NCBI GenBank assembly: GCA_965214055.1
Contig: OZ243931.1
Location: 3,038,001-3,102,000, forward strand
Length of the DNA: 64,000 nucleotides
Direction: 5' to 3'
DNA from: WTGA01 sp965214055
GTDB lineage: Bacteria > Pseudomonadota > Gammaproteobacteria > Arenicellales > Poriferihabitantaceae
Part shown: piece by piece, positions 1 through 8,820 of the stretch
Layout: each line of letters starts with the position of its first letter
How positions within the stretch are numbered: position 1 is the stretch's first letter
Position numbers and translations under genes: made by a program
Notes under the pieces: model-generated
What the model was told of the DNA's origin: nothing
Seen by the model: the letters and a program-made list of their open reading frames with translations, nothing else
Database searches by the model: none

Positions 1-158
1 CCTGGCTGGCAAACCATGTGCAAACCAGAGGAAATACATTGAAAGCCGGTGATATCATTACAACCGGAACCGCTTGTGATGTGTTCTATGCTCAGGCAGG
101 GGACCGGATCAGGGCGGACTTTGGTACGCTGGGGTCGGTATCCCTTTCATTCAAATAA
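1..158 (+). CDS. Hydratase of the 2-keto-4-pentenoate hydratase/FAH family, C-terminal fragment
   Basis: Only the last 51 residues are present, read in the frame that starts at base 3 and ends at the TAA at 156-158. The tail contains LKAGDIITTGTACDVF followed by a short beta-rich end (GDRIRADFGTLGSV). This is the typical C-terminus of 2-oxopent-4-enoate/2-oxohepta-3-enedioate hydratases, where the 'GD.I.TGT' loop precedes the final strands. Such enzymes add water to 2-hydroxydienoates in aromatic meta-cleavage or related pathways. The 5' part lies outside the window, so substrate class and length cannot be judged. The next gene follows 54 bases later on the same strand and could be co-transcribed. 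Confidence 0.7.
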   Translation, partial: WLANHVQTRGNTLKAGDIITTGTACDVFYAQAGDRIRADFGTLGSVSLSFK

Positions 159-212
159 TCCGGAACCGGATGGTTACGATCCGGTTCCCTGACACCGTAT
201 TCAATTTTATCC

Positions 213-1127
213 ATGACAACACTGGCATTTTTCGAAGACGAAATCGTTCCCATTGATCAGGCAACGATAAGCATCACAAACCATACATTCAACTATGGAA
301 CAGGATGTTTTGCGGGGATTCGTGGTTACTGGAACGATTCCCATCAACAGCTTTACGTATTCAGGCTCTTCGACCATTTCGAACGATTCCTCAACAGCGC
401 GAAAGTAATGCACAGCGTGATTGCGTACAGCAATGAGCAATTGCAGGAATCCACACTGGCCCTGCTCAGAGCCGAAAACTGGACACAGAATGTGTACATC
501 CGGCCCATTGCCTACAAGAACAAAAGTTTTTTTCAGGTTTGGGTGCACGATGCCGAGGACAAAGTCGCCATTTTCAGTCAGCCGGTGGGGGGCTATCTTC
601 GCGATGACCACGGGATCAAGGTATGCGTAAGCAGCTGGCGCAGGGTGGACGATACCACCATGCCTGCCCGAGGCAAGATAAACGGCACGTACGTAAACAG
701 CTCACTGGCGAAAAGCGATGCACTGCTCGGGGGCTTCGACGAGGCCCTCCTGCTGAACCAGGATGGCCATGTCTCCGAGGCCACCGCGGCCAACTTCATG
801 ATCGTGCGCGATGGACGCCTGATTACTTCACCGGTATACGCCAACCTGCTGGAAGGTATCGTCAGAAAATCACTGCTTGAACTGGCCGCCGGGATCGGCA
901 TCCCGGTCGAAGAAAGACAGATTGACCGTTCCGAGCTGTATTTCGCAGACGAGGCCTTTTTCTGCGGAACCGGTGTACAGATGGCTGCGGTGAGCAGCAT
1001 CGATCACCGGACCATTGGCGATGGCCAAAAAGGACCCATTGCACAACAGCTCGGGGAATTGTTTCATTCTGTCCTGATCGGTGAAAATCCGGATTTCCGG
1101 CACTGGCTGACCCCGGTTTACGTGTAG
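213..1127 (+). CDS. Class IV PLP aminotransferase, branched-chain amino acid type
   Basis: A 304-residue protein, the usual length for IlvE-type aminotransferases, which exchange the amino group between branched-chain amino acids and 2-oxoglutarate in the cytoplasm. The fold-type IV pattern is visible: NYGTGCFAGIRGYW near residues 27-40, the probable PLP-binding lysine at 155 (ARGKINGTYVNSSLAKSDAL), then EALLLNQDGHVSEATAANFM around 178-197 and a late GTG loop near 263. Family knowledge places D-amino acid and 4-amino-4-deoxychorismate lyase relatives in the same fold, but the length and the YW/SEATAANFM pattern favour a branched-chain enzyme. The start at 213 has no strong Shine-Dalgarno. It may form an operon with the preceding hydratase and so belong to a catabolic route rather than housekeeping valine synthesis. 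Confidence 0.85.
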   Translation: MTTLAFFEDEIVPIDQATISITNHTFNYGTGCFAGIRGYWNDSHQQLYVFRLFDHFERFLNSAKVMHSVIAYSNEQLQESTLALLRAENWTQNVYIRPIAYKNKSFFQVWVHDAEDKVAIFSQPVGGYLRDDHGIKVCVSSWRRVDDTTMPARGKINGTYVNSSLAKSDALLGGFDEALLLNQDGHVSEATAANFMIVRDGRLITSPVYANLLEGIVRKSLLELAAGIGIPVEERQIDRSELYFADEAFFCGTGVQMAAVSSIDHRTIGDGQKGPIAQQLGELFHSVLIGENPDFRHWLTPVYV

Positions 1128-1475
1128 CCGACCGGACAGCCTGTCAGGCCGGTTGATCCACCCACAGCCGGCACGCCTCCTGCCGTTTTCCCATTCAATA
1201 CCCTCCCCGTGCCTGGACCCGGACCCGCTGCGGCCCCGGTTCGGTTGAAACGGTCTTCTCATGCTGAAAATGGTACACCGGATAATCTGAATATCCATTG
1301 ACGAAAACATTTTGCACGAGGCGATGAAATGCAGCCGGAATTTCATAAATACCCGAAGGTTTAGTTCAGTTTTGGTCCAATTTCCATCGTTTTTAATGGT
1401 ACACTGCGAAATACAACTTTTCATAGAGCTGTCATAATTTAAAATTTATTCACAAATATATGCTGGAGGACCGTG
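1128..1475. other. Intergenic region upstream of the polyphosphate kinase gene
   Basis: No gene is supported here. The first 120 bases are GC-rich with an imperfect stem just after the aminotransferase stop. From about 1330 the composition turns AT-rich (bases around 1430-1460), as expected for the promoter region of the downstream polyphosphate kinase gene. I could not identify a convincing pair of -35 and -10 boxes. A GGAGGA at 1465-1470 is the ribosome-binding site of the next gene. Confidence 0.5.
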
Positions 1476-2300
1476 ATGACCAAGGCTACGCCAAAAAGTA
1501 TTAAGAAGGCTTTGAACAAAGCTTATGAAGCCCAACTGAAACAATTGCAAATCGAACTCATCAAGCTACAGGAATGGATCAAGCATGAAGGCCTGAAAGT
1601 AGTGGTGATTTTTGAAGGCCGGGATGCTGCCGGGAAAGGAGGAACAATCAAGCGAATTACCGAATCACTGAACCCCAGGATCTGTTCGGTGGTTGCCCTT
1701 CCGGCTCCCACGGAGCGGGAGAAGACCCAATGGTATTTCCAGCGCTACGTGGCTCACCTGCCCGCTGCCGGAGAAATGGTGATCCTGGACCGGAGCTGGT
1801 ACAACCGCGGCGGAGTGGAGCGTGTCATGGGATTTTGCACCGAAGATGAGTACGAAGAGTTCATGCGAAGCTGTCCGGAATTCGAGCGCATGCTGGTCCG
1901 CTCTGGAATAACCCTGATCAAATACTGGTTTTCAGTCAGCGATGAGGAACAGGAAAAACGTTTTCAGGGACGTTCCGAGGACCCCACGAAAAGATGGAAG
2001 CTCAGCCCGATGGACCTGGAATCCAGAAATCGCTGGGTAGAATATTCCAAGGCCAAAGACTTCATGTTTGCACATACGGATATCAAGCAGGCACCATGGT
2101 ACGTGGTCAATTCCGACAACAAGAAACATGCGCGGATCAACTGCATATCCCACCTGTTGAGCCTGATTGATTACGAGGACCTGACCCCGGGAGAAATCGA
2201 ACTGGATGCCCGGCCGCCCATTGCAAAAAGTTATGTTCGTCCACCCATGGACGACCAGAATTTCGTCGACGCCGTCTTTCCCGGAAACATTGAGAAGTAA
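1476..2300 (+). CDS. ppk2: Polyphosphate kinase 2 family protein (PPK2)
   Basis: A 274-residue cytoplasmic kinase that moves phosphate between polyphosphate and nucleotides. Walker A is GRDAAGKGG at residues 48-56 and Walker B is VILDRSWYNR at 102-111, followed by the family pattern RGGVERVMGF (111-120) that forms the lid region. A short, single-domain length fits class I PPK2, which phosphorylates nucleoside diphosphates or runs in reverse. An in-frame GTG at 1473 lies only 2 bases from the GGAGGA ribosome site, while ATG at 1476 has a better 5-base gap, so 1476 is preferred. The gene is followed at 103 bases by a Na/Pi cotransporter gene, which makes a coherent phosphate uptake and storage unit. 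Confidence 0.95.
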   Translation: MTKATPKSIKKALNKAYEAQLKQLQIELIKLQEWIKHEGLKVVVIFEGRDAAGKGGTIKRITESLNPRICSVVALPAPTEREKTQWYFQRYVAHLPAAGEMVILDRSWYNRGGVERVMGFCTEDEYEEFMRSCPEFERMLVRSGITLIKYWFSVSDEEQEKRFQGRSEDPTKRWKLSPMDLESRNRWVEYSKAKDFMFAHTDIKQAPWYVVNSDNKKHARINCISHLLSLIDYEDLTPGEIELDARPPIAKSYVRPPMDDQNFVDAVFPGNIEK

Positions 2301-2349
2301 CCCCCGGTACATTTTGAACCCGGTTTCCGGTTGTAAAAATCTGCAGAAC

Positions 2350-2374
2350 CATGCAGGTTGAACCAACCTGCATG
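2350..2374. repeat. Perfect inverted repeat, 11-base arms, 3-base loop
   Basis: The arms CATGCAGGTTG (2350-2360) and CAACCTGCATG (2364-2374) are exact reverse complements around AAC. No T-run follows, so this is not a standard intrinsic terminator. It lies 30 bases before the Na/Pi cotransporter start and 50 bases after the ppk2 stop. It could be an operator, a transcript-processing hairpin between the two genes, or an attenuator. Confidence 0.6.
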
Positions 2375-2403
2375 TCATTGAAGAAATTATACGTGAGGCC
2401 CAT

Positions 2404-4206
2404 ATGTTAAAAAGAATATTACTTCCCACCATCCTCCTGATCCTTGCCTACGGCTTCTGGATCAGTCCGGATTTCAAGGAAATCGCTGCCGGGGTTTCTA
2501 TTTTTCTCTTTGGCATGCTGTTCCTCGAATCAGGGTTCAAGGCCTTCTCAGGTGGCGTACTGGAGAAGCTGTTACAGAAAACCACTGACAAGACCTGGAA
2601 AAGCCTGTGTTTCGGTATCGTCTCTACGACGATCATGCAATCCAGCTCCCTGGTTTCTGTCATTACCATCTCATTCATCAGTGCCGGACTGATTACACTC
2701 GTCGCCGGCATTGGCATCATTTTTGGTGCCAATATCGGCACCACGACGGGAGCGTGGCTGGTGGCGGCGTTTGGCCTGAAAGTCAAGATCTCCGCCTATG
2801 CCATGCCCATGCTGGTATTCGGCATTGTGCTGTCTTTCCAGAAATCCCGTTACCTGAAAGGGATCGGGTCCGTTCTGGCCGGGCTCGGTTTCCTGTTTCT
2901 TGGCATCCATTACATGAAAGAAGGATTCGAAGCGTTCAAGGACAGCTTTGATCTTGCTGCCCTTGCCGTGGGAGGATATCCGGGATTGTTTCTGTTTGCA
3001 GGAATCGGTGCTGCTGCCACGGTGGTGATGCAATCCAGTCACGCTACCCTGGTATTGATCCTGACAGCACTCGCCGTCGGTCAGATTACCTATGAGAACG
3101 CGCTGGCCCTGGCCATCGGCGCCAATGTGGGAACAACGATCACAGCGATCATTGGTTCCCTGAGTGCCAATGTCCAGGGAAAACGGCTGGCGGGCGCCCA
3201 TCTCATTTTCAATACGGTGACCGGGGTCATCGCCATCTTATTCATCGGGCAGTTTGTCTGGGCGGTGGATTCCTTCAGCGAAGCCGTGGGCATTGCTGCG
3301 GACAACTACACCATGAAACTGGCCGTTTTCCATACCTTTTTCAATATCACCGGCGTGCTGGTGATGGTCCCCCTGATCCATCGGCTGTCAGACTATCTGC
3401 ACAAGTATTTTCCCGACCAGAGCGATGATGTCGTCCAGCCCATGTACCTGAACGAGTCTGCAATTGAATTCCCGGAAACCGTCCTGTCATCGGTAAGAAA
3501 GGAAACCTGGAACCTGTTTGACTCGGCATTCGAATTGATTGCGCATGGCATGAATTTGCACCGCAAGCAAATCCTGGGATCGGAAGACCTGGCGAAAACT
3601 ATCGACAATGACCGGGAAATCCATGAATTTGACATGGATGATCTCTACACCAGGAAAGTGAAAGTCCTGTATAGCTCGATTATCGAGTTCATTTCATTGT
3701 CCCAGTCACATATTCCATCCGTTTTCTCCGAGGAGCTTTTCAGACTGCGAAACGCTGCATCCGAAATTGTTGAAAGCGTGAAACACACCAAGCACCTGCG
3801 CAAGAACATGTCCGTATACATGCTCTCTGACAATGAGGAGATGAGACAGGAATACAACCGGCTGCGCCTCAAACTCGCCATTATTTTCCGGGAGATTTAC
3901 CGGTACCGGGAAGAGGATGCAGACAACCCAATGATCGCTCTTAACCTGGATGAACTCAAGGCTGAAGCCAGTGCCTCCAAGGAAAATTTGGATGCAGAGA
4001 TCGGCACTTTACTTCAATCCAATGCCATCACTCCCTTAATGGCCACTTCGCTGTTAAATGACTTCAACTATTCAGATGAAATCGCCAAGAATTTGCTTGA
4101 CTGTTCTCAGGCCCTGTTTGCATCCCACGCGGACCTGGTTGCAGAAGCCGCCCAGGAAGTCATACTGGATGAAGATGAAATAGAGAGCCTGACGAAAACG
4201 GCATAA
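2404..4206 (+). CDS. Na+/phosphate cotransporter family protein with C-terminal PhoU-like domain
   Basis: A 600-residue inner-membrane protein of the NptA/YjbB type, importing or exporting inorganic phosphate with sodium. The N-terminal 330 residues are hydrophobic and carry the duplicated signature of the family: QSSS at 79-82 and QSSH at 210-213, each followed by a glycine-rich GAN(I/V)GTT helix (108-114 and about 238). Residues from about 350 to 585 are charged, helical and cytoplasmic in character, matching the PhoU-like helical-bundle tail found in the longer members. The PPK2 gene upstream and a small basic protein downstream suggest a phosphate/polyphosphate operon. The second repeat reads QSSH instead of the common QSSS/QSSA, a small deviation. 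A GTGAGG motif precedes the ATG. Confidence 0.93.
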   Translation: MLKRILLPTILLILAYGFWISPDFKEIAAGVSIFLFGMLFLESGFKAFSGGVLEKLLQKTTDKTWKSLCFGIVSTTIMQSSSLVSVITISFISAGLITLVAGIGIIFGANIGTTTGAWLVAAFGLKVKISAYAMPMLVFGIVLSFQKSRYLKGIGSVLAGLGFLFLGIHYMKEGFEAFKDSFDLAALAVGGYPGLFLFAGIGAAATVVMQSSHATLVLILTALAVGQITYENALALAIGANVGTTITAIIGSLSANVQGKRLAGAHLIFNTVTGVIAILFIGQFVWAVDSFSEAVGIAADNYTMKLAVFHTFFNITGVLVMVPLIHRLSDYLHKYFPDQSDDVVQPMYLNESAIEFPETVLSSVRKETWNLFDSAFELIAHGMNLHRKQILGSEDLAKTIDNDREIHEFDMDDLYTRKVKVLYSSIIEFISLSQSHIPSVFSEELFRLRNAASEIVESVKHTKHLRKNMSVYMLSDNEEMRQEYNRLRLKLAIIFREIYRYREEDADNPMIALNLDELKAEASASKENLDAEIGTLLQSNAITPLMATSLLNDFNYSDEIAKNLLDCSQALFASHADLVAEAAQEVILDEDEIESLTKTA

Positions 4207-4252
4207 ATTCCGCCCCTGTCAGACCGTACCAACTGCATAGAGAGAATTTGCA

Positions 4253-4480
4253 ATGAAATATAAAGCGCTCAGGAATCGATTTGGGAAATTGATCCGAAAA
4301 CAGAAAAAAGGGAAAACAATCAAACCGGAAAAGGTGGCAAAACTCCATGGAAAGCTGCAAGAGAAAAAGAGTGATTTCGAAAACAGGCTGCAACAGGACC
4401 TTGCCCCCGAGAAGCGAAAATCACTTGAAATAAAGCTGAGCGTGGTCAATGCCCATATCGAAAAACTGAAGAGTCTGTAG
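4253..4480 (+). CDS. Small basic coiled-coil protein of unknown function
   Basis: 75 residues, very rich in Lys/Arg (KYKALRNRFGKLIRKQKKGK...) with two predicted helices built of heptad-like Leu/Val positions (KVAKLHGKLQEKKSDF and KLSVVNAHIEKLKSL). An AGAGAG sits about 8 bases before the ATG. It follows the Na/Pi cotransporter gene by 46 bases on the same strand, so it is probably the third gene of the phosphate operon. I recognise the general type (short helical proteins near phosphate or translation genes) but no named family. The charge pattern would suit RNA, ribosome or polyphosphate binding; that is inference only. Confidence 0.65.
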   Translation: MKYKALRNRFGKLIRKQKKGKTIKPEKVAKLHGKLQEKKSDFENRLQQDLAPEKRKSLEIKLSVVNAHIEKLKSL

Positions 4481-4788
4481 TCCACATACCTGCCGAAACA
4501 TGGCCATGGTTCCATTCCGGTGGGGCCGGTGCCACGGGGAATTGCCCGAGAGATCTGGAGTGTGCAGTCCGAAACCATGCCTTCAATTCAGTGATGAGAC
4601 CCCCGCGTTCGCCCGGTTGGAGGGAATTGGACTCCATCGCCCTGCTCTTTGAGTAGTTGGGTTTGTTCTTTCCCGGACCTGCTGATCCGGGGAACCATCA
4701 CAGTTGTACCCCGAGCATCCGGATCGGGCAATCCGTTGTGTTCTGGGCCCGGGTCCCCTCGCTGGCAAACCGCTAACCGGTGGTTGGC
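4481..4788. other. Intergenic region between convergent genes
   Basis: 308 bases between the small basic gene and the minus-strand aminotransferase end. No coding signal is convincing. GC-rich imperfect hairpins occur around 4745-4790 but none has a T-run on the correct side, so terminators cannot be assigned. Confidence 0.5.
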
Positions 4789-6084
4789 TCAGCCGATTCG
4801 ATTGAATGCCCTGCAGGCATCGTCCAGCCCGCGTACGGTATCTTCAAGGTCCTGATCCGTGTGCACAGTGGAAATGAAGCGACGGACGCCCGGCAATACA
4901 TATTGCCCATGTTTCATCAGCTCGGTGTCCAATCGGCGCATTGCCGCCTGGTCGCTGTTCAGCATATCGGACATGTTCTCAGGGGTTTTGTCCATAAACA
5001 GTATTTGCCACAGTGACCCGGTATTTTCGACAATGGCGGGGATGCGATATTTGTCCAGCACCTGCTGGCAGGCCTGACACAAATCATCGGCATACCGGTT
5101 CATTCTCCGGTAGCTCCCGGGCCTGGACAATTCGTCGAGCATCGCCAGGGTGGCCGCTGCCGCGACCGGATTGCCGTGCAGGGTGCCATTGAGGTATGTG
5201 TACCGGTCCTGACCCCTTTTGTTGGGGTCTGCCAGATCGATGATTTCCGCCCTGCCCGCAACGCAGGAAAGCGGCCCACCGCCCCCCACCACCTTGCCAT
5301 AGGTCGCCATATCCGGCCGCACATCAAACCAACCCTGTCCACCTCCATAACCAAGGCGGAAACCGGTCACCACCTCATCCAGAATCAACAGAATGTCATG
5401 ATCATCACAGATTTTACGCAACCCGTGCAAAAATTCAGGTTTTGCCGGAATGATGCGCTGGACTGGTTCGGCAATGATGGCAGCAATGTCATGGCCCTGC
5501 TCCTTGACAATGCCTTTCACGGCCTCCAGGTTGTTGTACGGCGCAACCAGCATCGTCGAAACCGTTGCCTGGGGCTGACCATGGGAATCTGCCTGGCCCT
5601 GGGGATAATGCCCGGTTTCCCTGGGAAAGGTGCTAACGATAGCGTAGTCATGGTTGCCATGATACGCCCCTTCAAACTTCAGTATCTTGTCCCTGCCGGT
5701 GTATGCACGGGCCAGACGCATTGCATAGGCGGTGGCTTCGGAACCGGTCGTCGAATAGGTGATTTTTTCCGCACAGGGAATATCCCGTACCAATCGTTCT
5801 GCCAGTTTGATGGCCATATCATTCAGCGAGCCAAACACATGTGCGCCCCGGGCCATTTGCTCCTGGCAGGCCCGGGTTACGGACGGGTGTGAATGACCCA
5901 AAATCAACGCCCCGGCACCTCCGACATAATCAATATATTCCCTTCCATCCACGTCCCACATGCGGGAGCCTTTGCCGTGGCTGTAGATCAATCGGATTTC
6001 CCTGGCGAGGGAATATCCACCCAGACCGGCCCCCGGCATGGTGGACTCCGCAATATCGAACAGGGCTTCAGAAGTAGGCTGCAT
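4789..6084 (-). CDS. Class III PLP aminotransferase, glutamate-1-semialdehyde aminomutase-like
   Basis: 431 residues, the usual length for class III aminotransferases. Motifs in order: substrate/cofactor loop GGAGALILGHSHP at 55-67, TTGSEAT near 112-118, the aromatic GAYHGNHDY at 139-147, the Asp that pairs with the pyridine nitrogen in LILDEVVTGFR (Asp236), and the PLP lysine in ATYGKVVGGG (Lys264). These are shared by GSA aminomutase and many omega-amino-acid transaminases. The gene follows a Rieske oxygenase by 176 bases on the same strand, so a catabolic amine role is more likely than haem synthesis, but hemL activity cannot be excluded from sequence. It starts at an ATG in good context for the family N-terminus. 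Confidence 0.88.
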   Translation of the reverse strand: MQPTSEALFDIAESTMPGAGLGGYSLAREIRLIYSHGKGSRMWDVDGREYIDYVGGAGALILGHSHPSVTRACQEQMARGAHVFGSLNDMAIKLAERLVRDIPCAEKITYSTTGSEATAYAMRLARAYTGRDKILKFEGAYHGNHDYAIVSTFPRETGHYPQGQADSHGQPQATVSTMLVAPYNNLEAVKGIVKEQGHDIAAIIAEPVQRIIPAKPEFLHGLRKICDDHDILLILDEVVTGFRLGYGGGQGWFDVRPDMATYGKVVGGGGPLSCVAGRAEIIDLADPNKRGQDRYTYLNGTLHGNPVAAAATLAMLDELSRPGSYRRMNRYADDLCQACQQVLDKYRIPAIVENTGSLWQILFMDKTPENMSDMLNSDQAAMRRLDTELMKHGQYVLPGVRRFISTVHTDQDLEDTVRGLDDACRAFNRIG

Positions 6085-6260
6085 GGCTATATTCCCATCC
6101 TCCGTTTATCTGGTTGGGTGCCCGCCCCACTTTCATTTCCGATCCGCTGCCCTGACTACGGCCACGGGCAACTGCACTGGCGACCAGAGTCCTGATGGTG
6201 CAATGTGTACGGGTCAGGATACCCACACACCCTGTCCACAACCGATTACCGTCCGTTGCA

Positions 6261-7346
6261 CTAGACATCCACACCGGCGCGCAACCATTGGTGCAGAATC
6301 GATATCGGACGCTCGTTGTCAATGCCGCCCCCGGGGTCAAGAATCAGGGGCCCGGGCCGATATCCCATTGACTGCAGTCCGCGTTGCACATTCTGCAACA
6401 GGGCCAGATCTTCGGCAAAGGTGGTAGTCCGGTCCAGGTCGATGACTGTCTGGAGCGTTTCATCCACTTCACCATCGTCAGAATACCAACCCCGATGTAC
6501 TTTCACATCATCCACGGCCAGGGGCCGCCAGTGATACGTGTTGACAACGCCACCGGGATAAATCTGGAATGACATGGAAGGCCACAGATAAAAGCTCCCA
6601 TAGTCTGAACCACTGACGTCATACCAGGCTTCTTCACTCCGGGTGGCCAGGGAGGTATGGCGCAACACCTTGCCTTCGCCGTAGGGGGCAATGTTGTAGG
6701 ACCCGGGGTCAATGATCCCCTTCGCAAAATCCGCATGGGCAACCTTGCAGTGATAACACTCGTTATAGTTTTCCACGGCTGCGAACCAGTTACATCTTTC
6801 GTTGGCGGTATATTCATGGGCAAATACCCGCATTTCAATATCCGGGCACAGTCCGAGAATCCCTTCCTTCACCCCCGGATAACACTCACTCATGGCGTCG
6901 CACTCACCATCCAGGTTCACGAACACGAAACCCAGAAATTCCTCAAGGCGAATTTCCGGGATACGGATTTCCCTTGCATCAAACCCCGGCACACATCGGG
7001 AATTCGGTGCACCCACCAGCTTTCCCTCCAGGTCATAGGTCCAGGCATGATAGGGACAGGTAATTCTTGAGCGGTGCCCACTGCCTTCCACCAGTGGGTG
7101 CCCGCGATGCTGGCACACATTGAAAAAGGCACGGAGTCGTCCATCATCGCCCCGGACAATGAAGATATCCTGGTCAAAGATTGAAAAACTGAAAAAGTCC
7201 CCAGCCCCGGGGACCTGGCTGGCATGACAGGCCAGTTGCCAGGTTTTGAAGAAAATTTCCGTTTTCACCCGTTGATAGACACTGGGATCCGTGAAATATC
7301 TGGCCGGCAGACCCCTGACAGGCAACGATGTGGGCACCTGGTTCAT
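6261..7346 (-). CDS. Rieske [2Fe-2S] oxygenase alpha subunit, quaternary-amine type
   Basis: 361 residues. The Rieske cluster ligands are Cys78-x-His80 and Cys97-x2-His100 (NVCQHRGHP ... CPYHAW). The catalytic iron motif reads ENYNECYHCKVAH at 192-204, giving His199 and His204, and the third ligand is probably the Asp in FAEDLALLQNVQRGL. The residue three before His199 is Glu196 rather than the Asp of ring-hydroxylating dioxygenases. Glutamate at this place is known from carnitine oxygenase CntA and relatives, which cleave or demethylate quaternary ammonium compounds. The enzyme would need a flavin/ferredoxin reductase, and none is encoded beside it. It is the first gene of a minus-strand pair with the class III aminotransferase and divergent from the M24 gene. 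Confidence 0.92.
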   Translation of the reverse strand: MNQVPTSLPVRGLPARYFTDPSVYQRVKTEIFFKTWQLACHASQVPGAGDFFSFSIFDQDIFIVRGDDGRLRAFFNVCQHRGHPLVEGSGHRSRITCPYHAWTYDLEGKLVGAPNSRCVPGFDAREIRIPEIRLEEFLGFVFVNLDGECDAMSECYPGVKEGILGLCPDIEMRVFAHEYTANERCNWFAAVENYNECYHCKVAHADFAKGIIDPGSYNIAPYGEGKVLRHTSLATRSEEAWYDVSGSDYGSFYLWPSMSFQIYPGGVVNTYHWRPLAVDDVKVHRGWYSDDGEVDETLQTVIDLDRTTTFAEDLALLQNVQRGLQSMGYRPGPLILDPGGGIDNERPISILHQWLRAGVDV

Positions 7347-7605
7347 CTATACCACCTCAAGTAAACATCATGGCATTCCACTTATCCGGACAATGCGAAT
7401 CATTGTGTTCGGTTGAAGAGGGAAACCACCCGGATTGCCATTTCATTCAATACAGTCTTTTCGGATACCGATTGTATCCACAATTAAAGCTTGACTATAG
7501 TACAGTTGTCCCGGTTTTTACACTGCATTCAACCCCTTGGTTTTTGTCCTGCCCGAACATGGCATACAATTTGAAACACTGTGCAATCCATCATCAGGCG
7601 TTTTC

Positions 7606-8820
7606 ATGACCCGACCCCTGCAAATACTGTCCGATCGTTCGCCCATCAATGAAGTCGCGATTCGGTCCCATCGGATGGGCCGCATCCGCAGACTTTTGGC
7701 GGAGAAGGACTGTGCCGGAATCGTGCTGTTTGACCCTGTGAACATTCGCTATGCCAATGGTTCCCGGAATATGCAGGTGTGGACCATGCACAACTTCTGT
7801 CGCTATGCCTTTATTGCCACCAACGGGCCGTCCGTCATGTTCGAGCTGCCCACCGGATATCACCTGCTCCAGGGGCTGGAAACCATTGATGAGATACGAC
7901 CGGCCTGGTCGCTGGACTATATGGCGGTGGGCGACCGTGTCACTGAAATTGCGGGTTACTGGGCGAAAGAGATCACGGACCTGGTTCTGAACCATGGCGG
8001 CGGCAACCGGCGCCTGGCCATTGACCGGCTGGATGTGGCCATGGCCCAGGCCCTGACCGGGCATGAATTGAAACTCCTGGATGGAAAACAAATTCTCGAA
8101 ATCGCACGGTCAATCAAGTTACCGGAGGAAATTCGTGCGCTGAAATTTTCCCTGGAGACCTGCGAGACCGCCATGCAGGAGATGCAGGCACAGATACAGC
8201 CGGGCATGAGCGAACAGGAAGCACTCGGCATATTGATCCAGGGCAGCATTCAGCGGGGGGGTGAATATCCCGAAACACGACTGTTGACATCCGGCCCAAG
8301 AACCAATCCATGGTTCCAGGAAACCTCCAACCGGGTCATGGAAGAAGGAGAGTTCCTGTCATTCGATACCGACCTGATCGGCCCCATGGGCTTTTACAAT
8401 GATATCTCCCGGAGCTGGATTGTCGGTGACGTCCGACCAACCCCTGAGCAAAAGGAACTCTATGAAACCTCCAGAGCACAGCTGGAAACTAACATGAGTT
8501 TACTGCATCCCGGTAAAAAATTTCTTGAATATGCCGCACAGGCCTACGTATTGCCGGACAAATATCTGGCCAACCGGTATGCCGATGTTGGACACGGATG
8601 CGGAATGGGCGTGGAGTATCCTTTTTTGTGGTATCCCGAGGATGAAGAATTTGGCGCCTATGATGGGATGTTTGAAGAAAATATGGTCATCTGTATAGAA
8701 AGCTATGTGGGAACCCAGGGCGGAAGCCAGGGTGTCAAACTGGAACAACCCGTCTGGGTGACCCGCGAGGGACCAGTTCTGCTTGCTGACTACCCCCTGG
8801 AAGACAGCTACACCGACTGA
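7606..8820 (+). CDS. M24 metallopeptidase-fold protein closely resembling the DMSP lyase DddP
   Basis: 404 residues when started at ATG 7606; an upstream start at 7537 adds 23 residues without family resemblance. The metal ligands expected for the pita-bread fold are all present: Asp254, Asp256, Asp266, His330, Glu365 and Glu380. Their spacing (2, 10, 64, 35, 15) equals the spacing I recall for the Ruegeria DddP (295, 297, 307, 371, 406, 421), and blocks such as SGPRTNPWFQE, SFDTDL and DISRSW are DddP-like. The position of the proposed DddP catalytic base (Asp377) is Val336 here, while the Tyr366 equivalent is Tyr325. So it may be a DddP relative with another substrate. It is divergent from the Rieske/aminotransferase pair, with 259 bases between them. 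Confidence 0.85.
   Translation: MTRPLQILSDRSPINEVAIRSHRMGRIRRLLAEKDCAGIVLFDPVNIRYANGSRNMQVWTMHNFCRYAFIATNGPSVMFELPTGYHLLQGLETIDEIRPAWSLDYMAVGDRVTEIAGYWAKEITDLVLNHGGGNRRLAIDRLDVAMAQALTGHELKLLDGKQILEIARSIKLPEEIRALKFSLETCETAMQEMQAQIQPGMSEQEALGILIQGSIQRGGEYPETRLLTSGPRTNPWFQETSNRVMEEGEFLSFDTDLIGPMGFYNDISRSWIVGDVRPTPEQKELYETSRAQLETNMSLLHPGKKFLEYAAQAYVLPDKYLANRYADVGHGCGMGVEYPFLWYPEDEEFGAYDGMFEENMVICIESYVGTQGGSQGVKLEQPVWVTREGPVLLADYPLEDSYTD

Noticed and set aside
7606..8820. Direct naming of the gene as dddP
   Set aside because: Val336 replaces the Asp that is proposed as catalytic base in DddP, so the activity cannot be taken for granted in spite of the strong overall resemblance.
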